A stretch of 35,651 bases of DNA. Source: Actinomycetota bacterium. Its GTDB lineage: Bacteria > Actinomycetota > Acidimicrobiia > Acidimicrobiales > Ilumatobacteraceae. Position numbers and translations under genes: made by a program. The stretch is taken from NCBI GenBank assembly GCA_017853685.1, contig JAFMJD010000008.1, forward strand, positions 1-35,651, written 5' to 3'. The notes under the pieces are model-generated. The model was given only the letters and a program-made list of their open reading frames with translations, made no database searches and was not told the origin of the DNA. This document shows positions 8,999-16,042 of the stretch, piece after piece (positions within the stretch are counted from its first letter, which is position 1; every line of letters begins with the position of its first letter).

Positions 8999-9028
8999 AC
9001 ATTACGCCTGTGATGTCACCGATGTCAG
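8999..9028 (-). promoter_or_regulatory. Putative promoter of the Rieske oxygenase gene
   Basis: Reverse strand CTGACA-N18-TAATGT (-35/-10-like), overlapping direct repeat TGACATC-GG-TGACATC. Confidence 0.45.
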
Positions 9029-9139
9029 GGTCGTTGGGCCCGCGGGCGCTCGAATCGGTGCACGAACCCGACGGTGCGACCGGTGGCACGGGCACGGCGA
9101 ACGGGTGAGCCGGTGCCGTCCGGGTAGGTTGATCGGGTC

Positions 9140-10054
9140 ATGGCTGGCCGTTTCCGGTTCTCGTTCCCCCAGCGTCGCCACCATGGCGATCCGTGGTTCC
9201 GGGCGGGGAACATCGATGTGACCACCACGGTGCTCGTCACCGCCGTTGCGGCACTCACGATCTTCGTCTACGCCGCCGACGGCTCATTGCTCGAACCCTT
9301 CGTGCTGTTCCCCGACAAGGTCCTCGACGGTCAGGTGTGGCGCCTGCTCACGTGGCCGCTCGTGAGCCTCCCGGATCCGTCGGTGCTCTGGACCATCATC
9401 ACCATTGCGATCTTTTGGTGGTTCGGCCGAGACCTCGAGGACCGCATCGGTCGGGTGCGCATGGCGTTCCTGCTCGTCGCTGTGGTGCTCGGCTCCGGGT
9501 TGCTGGCGACGGCACTCGACGTCGGCCTCGTGGGCATGCGCTACGTGGAACTGGCGATCTTCGTGCTGTTCATCGCCGAGAACCCGCGCGTGCCGTTCTT
9601 CTTCGGTATCCCGGCGTGGATCGTTGGCGCCATCTTGGTGGCGGCCGAATTGCTCCAGCGCATCGGCAACCGCGAATACGAACAACTGTGGGTCACGCTC
9701 GTGTCGCTCGGCATCGCACTCGTGGTGGGTCGTGCGTACGGACTGGCGGCCGAAGTGGCGTGGATCCCCAACCTGGCTCGACCATCGGGTCGACGCCGTG
9801 CCGCTTCGGCGCGGCCCGGCCGCACCAAGCCCGCACGGTCTCCCAAGCGTCCCAAGGGTTCCAAGAAGGCGTCGAGCGGTCCGTCGGTGGTACCCGGACC
9901 CTGGGCACCGCCCAGTCCGAACACCTCAGCCGATCAACTCGAGGTGGATCGCCTGCTCGACAAGATCTCGGCCCAGGGAATCGACTCGTTGAGTGCCGAG
10001 GAAAAGCGCCGCCTCAAAGAGGCGAGCGAACGACTACGCCGAGACCGCGGCTGA
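9140..10054 (+). CDS. Rhomboid-like membrane protein, apparently lacking catalytic residues, with C-terminal DUF6576-like segment
   Basis: GQVWRLLTWPLVSLPDPSVLWTIITIAIFWWFGRDLEDRIG resembles rhomboid TM1-TM2; C-terminus VDRLLDKISAQGIDSLSAEEKRRLKEASERLRRD; no GxSG and no TM histidine. Confidence 0.65.
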   Translation: MAGRFRFSFPQRRHHGDPWFRAGNIDVTTTVLVTAVAALTIFVYAADGSLLEPFVLFPDKVLDGQVWRLLTWPLVSLPDPSVLWTIITIAIFWWFGRDLEDRIGRVRMAFLLVAVVLGSGLLATALDVGLVGMRYVELAIFVLFIAENPRVPFFFGIPAWIVGAILVAAELLQRIGNREYEQLWVTLVSLGIALVVGRAYGLAAEVAWIPNLARPSGRRRAASARPGRTKPARSPKRPKGSKKASSGPSVVPGPWAPPSPNTSADQLEVDRLLDKISAQGIDSLSAEEKRRLKEASERLRRDRG

Positions 10055-10063
10055 TCACCGCTG

Positions 10064-10082
10064 CGTTCCCTCTGCGGGAGCG
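10064..10082. terminator. Possible hairpin terminator between convergent rhomboid-like and DUF2889 genes
   Basis: CGTTCCC-TCTGC-GGGAGCG, 7-bp stem with one G:U pair, just after stop at 10054. Confidence 0.4.
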
Positions 10083-10116
10083 TTGCGTCAGGGGCACAAC
10101 GTGCTGAGCAGTGTGG

Positions 10117-10785
10117 CTATTCGTCCGAGGGACGCAGTTGGCTCACCCAGTCGCCCGGGTCCTTGCCCAGTTCCCGGAACCGGCGCACGATCTGCAACGG
10201 CGGTTCGAGCGGCTCGCCTGCGTTGATGCGGGCCATGTTCACGCCGTCCTCGGCCCAAACGTGACACGTGTTCAGGTTCATCTTCATCATGCGCTGGCGT
10301 TCCTCGGTGGTCACCGGGGGCCGCGGACTCGAACCGGTCTCCTGGGCCTTCATCACCTGCATGGACCAGAAGCACTGCACGGCCACCGGAGCCATCGCCT
10401 GCAGCAGTGCCGTGGTGTGCGTGCATCCTCTCGGTCCGCCGAAGAGTTCGCGCACACGGTGGGTGAACCCTCGCGCAATGCTGAGGCCCACGAGTTTGGT
10501 GTAGTGATCGGTGATCGCCGTACAGGTGGTGTGCGGATGGGCCTCGAACACCACCTTGGCGTCGGTGATCTCGAGCGCGGGGAACGTGATGGTGAGGTCC
10601 ACGATCATGTGGTGGATCACGAGCGGTTCGGTGTCGTCGGGCACGTACAGCCCTGCCGGCTTGGAGTCCTTCACGGCACCGCGCAGGATGAGGGTGTTGT
10701 CGTCCTTACGGAACGCCCGAACCTCGTAATTGCGCGTGTGCAGCAGCGGGAAGTCCGGATCAGGTGGCAGCATGTCGTTCGCCAT
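10117..10785 (-). CDS. DUF2889 family protein
   Basis: LHTRNYEVRAFRKDDNTLILRGAVKDSKP...LFGGPRGCTHTTALLQAMAPVAVQ pattern typical of DUF2889. Confidence 0.75.
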   Translation of the reverse strand: MANDMLPPDPDFPLLHTRNYEVRAFRKDDNTLILRGAVKDSKPAGLYVPDDTEPLVIHHMIVDLTITFPALEITDAKVVFEAHPHTTCTAITDHYTKLVGLSIARGFTHRVRELFGGPRGCTHTTALLQAMAPVAVQCFWSMQVMKAQETGSSPRPPVTTEERQRMMKMNLNTCHVWAEDGVNMARINAGEPLEPPLQIVRRFRELGKDPGDWVSQLRPSDE

Positions 10786-10855
10786 GCCGCCATGTCAGTC
10801 GGTCGGGGGGTGGCGGGCCAAACCGAGCACTACGGCCGTCGGATCGGGGGAGACG

Positions 10856-11575
10856 ATGAAAGCACTACTGGTGGTGTACACCGAGCCGTCCACGGCGGGT
10901 CACGAAGCTGCCTATAACCGCTGGTACACCGAGGAACACCTCCCCGATGTGCTGGCCGTGCCGGGGTACGTGCGTGCCACCCGGTACCGGGCGATTCCGG
11001 GCGATTGCGTGATACCGCAGCGCTATCTGTCGCTCTACGAACTCGATGTGGCCGACCGTGCCGGCCTCCAGGCGGTGTCCGACGAACACATGCGACGCAT
11101 CGGGACCGGCGAGATGCGGCGCTCGCCCGACGGCGCCATGGACCGTGCGGCGATGCGGGCGCTGTATTACGAGGCCGTGGGTCCGCGGGTGGGTCGTGGC
11201 GACGCAGTGCCCGCATCGGTCCTCATGGTGTACTCGGACCCCTCGAGTCCGGAAGCCGATGCCGAGTACAACCGCTGGTACCACGAGACCCACCTGCCCG
11301 AGGTGATCGATGTGCCCGGTTTCGTCGCCGCCACGCGGTATCGCGTGACCCCGGTGAACATGCTCGACGAGCCGTGGGTCGTGTCGCAGCAGTACCTCGC
11401 GGTGTACGAACTCGATCGCTCCGACCCCGACGGGATCGCCGAGTCGCATGCCGAACTGAGCCGGCGGGTACGCGACCGGGACCGCATGCAGATGAGCGCG
11501 GCGCTCGGACCCGGTCCCATCACTCGCTACTACGCGCGCATCAGCGATCGCATCGCTGCGCCGACGCGGGCATGA
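10856..11575 (+). CDS. Duplicated EthD-like / dimeric alpha-beta barrel protein
   Basis: Two internal copies: LLVVYTEPSTAGHEAAYNRWYTEEHLPDVLAVPGYVRATRYR and VLMVYSDPSSPEADAEYNRWYHETHLPEVIDVPGFVAATRYR; GGGGGAG upstream of ATG at 10856. Confidence 0.75.
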   Translation: MKALLVVYTEPSTAGHEAAYNRWYTEEHLPDVLAVPGYVRATRYRAIPGDCVIPQRYLSLYELDVADRAGLQAVSDEHMRRIGTGEMRRSPDGAMDRAAMRALYYEAVGPRVGRGDAVPASVLMVYSDPSSPEADAEYNRWYHETHLPEVIDVPGFVAATRYRVTPVNMLDEPWVVSQQYLAVYELDRSDPDGIAESHAELSRRVRDRDRMQMSAALGPGPITRYYARISDRIAAPTRA

Positions 11576-11582
11576 TGGTGCG

Positions 11583-12299
11583 GTGAACGACCGTCTCTAC
11601 TTCCGCCAACTCCTCTCGGGCCGCGACTTCGCCGCCCAGGACCCCGTTGCTCAACAGATGGTGAACTTCGTCTACGCCATCGGCGATCGGGCGACGGGTG
11701 AGTGTGTGCTGGTGGACCCGGCGTACGACGCCAAGGAACTCGTGGAGATCGTGGGCGCCGACGGCATGCGCGTCACCGGGGCCCTGGCCACGCACTATCA
11801 CCCCGATCACATCGGCGGGAAGATGATGGGCTTCAAGTTGCAGGGGGTGCGCGAACTCCTCGGTGAGGTGGGGGTGAAGGTGCACTGCAACGAGGCCGAG
11901 GTGCCGTGGGTGAAGCGTGTCACCGAACTGTCCGACTCCGACATCGCTGCTCACGATGGAGGCGACACCTTGATGGTGGGCGACATTCGCATCGAGTTCG
12001 TGCACACCCCGGGGCACACACCCGGCTCACAGTGCTTCTTGGTGGACGGCTGTCTCGTGTCGGGCGACACGTTGTTCCTCGACGGTTGTGGTCGCACCGA
12101 TCTGCCCGGCAGCGATGCTGAGCAGATGTACGAGTCGCTCCAGCGACTGGCCCGTCTGCCCGAGGACACCATCGTGTATCCGGGCCACAAGTACCACCCG
12201 ATGTCGAGCGGGTCACTCGCCAGTGTCTGCGAGGCGAACTACGTGTTCCGCCCGCGCTCCAAGGAGCAGTGGATGATGATGTTCGGCGGCGGCCACTAG
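11583..12299 (+). CDS. MBL-fold metallo-hydrolase (glyoxalase II-like)
   Basis: THYHPDHIGGK metal-binding motif, HTPGHTPGSQCFLVDGCLVSGDTLF, YPGHKY; GTG start. Confidence 0.9.
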   Translation: MNDRLYFRQLLSGRDFAAQDPVAQQMVNFVYAIGDRATGECVLVDPAYDAKELVEIVGADGMRVTGALATHYHPDHIGGKMMGFKLQGVRELLGEVGVKVHCNEAEVPWVKRVTELSDSDIAAHDGGDTLMVGDIRIEFVHTPGHTPGSQCFLVDGCLVSGDTLFLDGCGRTDLPGSDAEQMYESLQRLARLPEDTIVYPGHKYHPMSSGSLASVCEANYVFRPRSKEQWMMMFGGGH

Positions 12300-13432
12300 G
12301 GCGTAACGGGTGCCACGGTGGTCGTGGTTGTGGTCGTCGTGGTGCTGCTGCTCGTGGTGGGCGGGCGCGTGGTGGACGTGGGCGGCGTGGTGACGCGCTT
12401 GTTGCGTGCCTCGGTGTCCTCGCCGTAGACCCACACGCGCAGTCCCTTCTTCACCCACTTCTGTTCCCAGAGGTAGTCCATGGCCTTCAGTCCGAGCCGT
12501 ACGCATCCGTGCGACGCGGGTTGAGCGGGCACGTTGTGCATGCCGTGGATGGCGATGCCACCGTTGAAGTACTTGGGTCGGTAGATCTTGCCCAAGTCGC
12601 CCTCCCACCAGCCGTCCCTGCGCTGGTACTGGATCTTGAACTTGCCCGACGGCGTGATCGACCGGCCCCACTCCCACTGGCCCGGCTTCTTCACGTTGGG
12701 TTCGATGAACCACTGACCGCTCCCGGTGGAGGTGTTGAACACCCATTCGGTGCGGCCGTTGTGGACCAAGAAGAGCACCTGGCGCGTCTTGTCCACCTCG
12801 ATGGCGTTCCCCTTCTCGGTGCGGGCCTGTACGCGCTCGGTGACCTCGGTGAGCTTCTTCGCCGTCGTGGGATCCACCGAACCGGTGCGGCGGAGCTTGT
12901 GGTACTTCTGGAACGCAAGCACGGCGTGGCGCGTGGTGAGGCCGTACTTGCCGTTGGGGGTGGGCAACCAGAACCCGATCTCGAGGAGACGGTTCTGGAT
13001 GCGCTTGAGTTCGGCACTACTGCCGCGGTAGGTGGCGCGCAGCGGTCTCTCGAGCACCGACACTGCCGTCGTGGTGGTGGGCGGCAGTGTCGTGGTCGTG
13101 GTGGTTGTGGTCGTCGTGGTGGTGGAGGTGGTTGTGGTGGTTGTGGTGGTGCTCGCCGTGGTGGAGGTGACATCAGCGGCGGCCGTGACATCAGCAGCGA
13201 TCGAGTTCGCGTCCGCATCGTCGCCGGATTCGGCGGCGGTGCCGTTCGCGGTGATGGCCTGATCCAGTTCGTCGAGATCGCCGACGGCGCCGGCATCCGA
13301 CGCCGTGTCGCCCAGACAGGCCGACAGCGTGAGTGAGAGACCGAGGCAGCACGCGGCCGTGGTTATGACGCCGGCGCGACGCTTCGCACGGCCACGGAAA
13401 CCGGCCGCTGATTTGTCTCCAAACTGAAACAT
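12296..13432 (-). CDS. L,D-transpeptidase (YkuD) lipoprotein with peptidoglycan-binding domain and Thr-rich linkers
   Basis: IAIHGMHNVPAQPASHGCVRLGLKAMDYLW catalytic motif; PG-binding-like ELKRIQNRLLEIGFWLPTPNGKYGLTTRHAVLAFQK; lipobox LSAC; ATG at 13432 or GTG at 13435. Confidence 0.9.
   Translation of the reverse strand: MFQFGDKSAAGFRGRAKRRAGVITTAACCLGLSLTLSACLGDTASDAGAVGDLDELDQAITANGTAAESGDDADANSIAADVTAAADVTSTTASTTTTTTTTSTTTTTTTTTTTTLPPTTTTAVSVLERPLRATYRGSSAELKRIQNRLLEIGFWLPTPNGKYGLTTRHAVLAFQKYHKLRRTGSVDPTTAKKLTEVTERVQARTEKGNAIEVDKTRQVLFLVHNGRTEWVFNTSTGSGQWFIEPNVKKPGQWEWGRSITPSGKFKIQYQRRDGWWEGDLGKIYRPKYFNGGIAIHGMHNVPAQPASHGCVRLGLKAMDYLWEQKWVKKGLRVWVYGEDTEARNKRVTTPPTSTTRPPTTSSSTTTTTTTTTVAPVTP
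13066..13171. repeat. GTG/GTC trinucleotide low-complexity tract (Thr-rich linker of the L,D-transpeptidase)
   Basis: gtcgtggtcgtggtggttgtggtcgtcgtggtggtggaggtggttgtggtggttgtggtggtg; encodes TTTTTTTTSTTTTTTTTTTTT on the reverse strand. Confidence 0.85.
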
Positions 13433-13581
13433 CACCGCGCAGGGTAACGGCTGACTCGCTCAAGGTGGTAGCGGTTTCTGCACTTTTGGGGTGGGCCGCC
13501 CTGCCCACGGCACGGGTCCCGGGCCGACCCCGGTCGCTGCGCCCCTGTCGCCGGTGCCGGTCGTCGGGCCAGACTTCGGGG

Positions 13582-15123
13582 ATGCGCAACAACATCGGAC
13601 TGTTCCTCGCCAAGCGTGCCTTCCGTGATCCGCACCTCGAGGCCATGGTGGAGCCGGCGAGTGGTCGCCGGTTCACCTACCGGGAGATGAACGAGCGGAC
13701 CAACCGGATCGCCAATGCCCTCACCGATCTCGGTGTTGGGTTCGGCGAACGGGTCGGCGTGCTGCTCATGAACGGCGTCGAGTTCCTCGAGACGTTTTTT
13801 GCGTGCGGCAAGATCGGCGCAGTGTGCGTGCCGCTCAACTGGCGACTCGTGCCCGACGAACTCGAGTTCATCATCAATGACTCGGGAACGTCCACGCTGG
13901 TGTTCGGCACCGAGTTCGCCTCGGTCGCGAGCGACCTGCACGGGCGCTCGACGTCGGTGCGTCACTGGGTGCAGGTGCGAGCCGATGCGGCGTCGCCGCT
14001 CGAGGCCTACGCCGGTGATTACGACCAGCTCTGTGCCGCAGCGAGCCCTGCCGAACCCGAGATCGCCGGCGAGGAAGACGATCTGTTGTTCATCATGTAC
14101 ACCTCGGGTACCACTGGTCTGCCCAAGGGCGTGATGCACACCCACCGCACCGTGATGTGGGGAATCTTCACGGTCAACATCACGGCCGATCTCCAGTACA
14201 AGGACCGGTATCTGCTTGCGCTCCCGTTCTTCCATGTGGGCGCGCTCAACCCGGCGCTGTGCATCATCCACCGTGGTGGTACGGGCATCATCATGCGCGC
14301 TTTCGACCCGAAACTCGTGTGGGAACTCGTGCAGCGTGAACGTGTCACCAACATGCTCGCGGTGCCCGCCATGTTGAACTTCATGCTGCAGGTGGGCCAG
14401 GGCGGTAACGATTGCTCCACACTCCGCTGGGTGATGAGCGGCGCCGCGCCCGTACCGGTCACGCTCATCGAGGCCTACACCAAGATCGGGATCGAGATTC
14501 ACCAGGTGTACGGGCTCACCGAGACCTGCGGTCCGGCGTGCCTCATCAGTTCCGACGATGCGGTGGTGCGCGCAGGCAGCACCGGCAAGTCGTTCTTCCA
14601 CACCGAGGTACGGGTGGTGCGCGACGACGGCACCGATTGCGACCCCGGCGAACCGGGCGAAGTGCTGGTGGCGGGCAAGCACATCATGGTGGGCTACTGG
14701 AACCGGCCCGAGGCCACGGCCGACACCGTGCGAGACGGTTGGCTGCACACCGGTGATGTGGCCACCATGGACGTCGACGGCTTCGTGACCATCATGGACC
14801 GCGTCAAGGACATGCTCATCTCGGGCGGCGAGAACGTGTACCCCGCCGAGATCGAGAACGTGATCCTGTCCATTCCGGGCGTGGCCGATGTTGCGGTACT
14901 CGGCATTCCCTCGCCCAAGTGGGGCGAGTCGCCCCTTGCCGTGGTGGTGCCCAAGGACACGTCGCTCACCGCCGAGGATGTGATCGGTGGCTGCAAGGGG
15001 CGCCTTGCCCCGTTCAAGATGCCCAAGGCGGTGCGCTTCGTCACGGAGATCCCGCGGAACCCGAGCGGCAAGATCTTGAAGCGACTCCTGCGGGAGCAGT
15101 TCACCGGCATAGAGGTCGAGTGA
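13582..15123 (+). CDS. Acyl-CoA synthetase / long-chain fatty acid-CoA ligase
   Basis: AMP-binding motif MYTSGTTGLPKGVMHTH; WLHTGDVATMDVDGFVTIMDRVKDMLISGGENVYPAEIE; C-terminal NPSGKILKRLLR. Confidence 0.93.
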   Translation: MRNNIGLFLAKRAFRDPHLEAMVEPASGRRFTYREMNERTNRIANALTDLGVGFGERVGVLLMNGVEFLETFFACGKIGAVCVPLNWRLVPDELEFIINDSGTSTLVFGTEFASVASDLHGRSTSVRHWVQVRADAASPLEAYAGDYDQLCAAASPAEPEIAGEEDDLLFIMYTSGTTGLPKGVMHTHRTVMWGIFTVNITADLQYKDRYLLALPFFHVGALNPALCIIHRGGTGIIMRAFDPKLVWELVQRERVTNMLAVPAMLNFMLQVGQGGNDCSTLRWVMSGAAPVPVTLIEAYTKIGIEIHQVYGLTETCGPACLISSDDAVVRAGSTGKSFFHTEVRVVRDDGTDCDPGEPGEVLVAGKHIMVGYWNRPEATADTVRDGWLHTGDVATMDVDGFVTIMDRVKDMLISGGENVYPAEIENVILSIPGVADVAVLGIPSPKWGESPLAVVVPKDTSLTAEDVIGGCKGRLAPFKMPKAVRFVTEIPRNPSGKILKRLLREQFTGIEVE

Positions 15124-15147
15124 CGCGTTTGGTGCTATGACACCTCC

Positions 15148-15954
15148 ATGACCGACGCATGGACGCACACACCCAAGGACCCGGCCGCCGCCGATCTCAT
15201 GCAACTGTTCCGACTCGACGGCCGTGTTGCCGTGGTGACCGGAGCAGGCCGGGGGATCGGCCGGGGCATCGCTCTCGGACTCGCCGATGCCGGCGCCGAT
15301 GTGGTGATCACTGCCCGACGTGAGAACGAACTCGACGAGGTGGCCGCGCGCATTGCCGAACGCGGGCGCCGCGCCGTGAAAGTGGTGGCCGACATCACCG
15401 CCGATGACGCCGTGCAGCAACTGGTCGACACGGCGATGAGCACGTTCGGGCAACTCGATGTGTGGGTGTCCAACGCCGGTGGGTCAGAGCACCAGGGCAA
15501 CTTCCCGTTCAAGGACTTCCCCGACTGGCACTGGGATGCCCAGATCGCGCTCAATCTCCGCCCGCACTTCAAAGCAGCCCGCGCATGCATGCAGGTGATG
15601 AAGCCGGGATCGTCCATCATCGGCATCTCGTCGATCGCTGCACTGCGTCCGGCGGTGAATTTCTCCGCGTACGCGGCTGCCAAGTCCGGCATGAACAGTC
15701 TGGCCCACACGCTCTCGGTGGAACTGGGGCCGCTCGGCATCCGCACCAACAGCGTGTCGCCCGGCAACGTTCCCACCGAGTCCACCTACACCATCGGTGG
15801 CGCTACCGATGCAACCCTGGCCGCTGCCGAGAAGATGATTCCCATCAAGCGACTCGGCACGCCCAGCGACATCGCCGCCGCCGTGGTGTGGCTCGCGTCG
15901 CCTGCGGGTTCGTGGGTGACCGGCCAGAACATCGTCGTGTCGGGCGGCCAGTAG
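15148..15954 (+). CDS. SDR family oxidoreductase (FabG-like)
   Basis: VVTGAGRGIGRGIALGLADAGADV; NAGG; YAAAKSGMNSLAHTLSVELGPLGIRTNSVSPG; C-terminal ASPAGSWVTGQNIVVSGGQ. Confidence 0.92.
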   Translation: MTDAWTHTPKDPAAADLMQLFRLDGRVAVVTGAGRGIGRGIALGLADAGADVVITARRENELDEVAARIAERGRRAVKVVADITADDAVQQLVDTAMSTFGQLDVWVSNAGGSEHQGNFPFKDFPDWHWDAQIALNLRPHFKAARACMQVMKPGSSIIGISSIAALRPAVNFSAYAAAKSGMNSLAHTLSVELGPLGIRTNSVSPGNVPTESTYTIGGATDATLAAAEKMIPIKRLGTPSDIAAAVVWLASPAGSWVTGQNIVVSGGQ

Positions 15955-16042
15955 ATCGCACCCTCGTCCGGCCGGCGCAGGGGCCGAGACGCATCGGGTG
16001 GCGCGGCGCATTCGCGATCCACCCCATGACTAGGTTGCCCGC

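Noticed and set aside
8997-9013. CRP-like site TCACA-N7-TGTGA
   Set aside because: Half-sites are in reversed order and wrong spacing relative to the TGTGA-N6-TCACA consensus; better explained as part of the putative Rieske promoter.
13066-13171. Possible CRISPR or tandem repeat array
   Set aside because: Trinucleotide low-complexity coding sequence for a Thr linker; no direct repeat/spacer periodicity.
12269-13336. 355-aa plus-strand ORF with Gly/Arg-rich tract
   Set aside because: Antisense of the L,D-transpeptidase; the Gly/Arg-rich tract is the Thr-codon repeat read on the other strand.
13432-15453. 673-aa minus-strand ORF
   Set aside because: Antisense to the well-supported acyl-CoA ligase and SDR; composition artefact.
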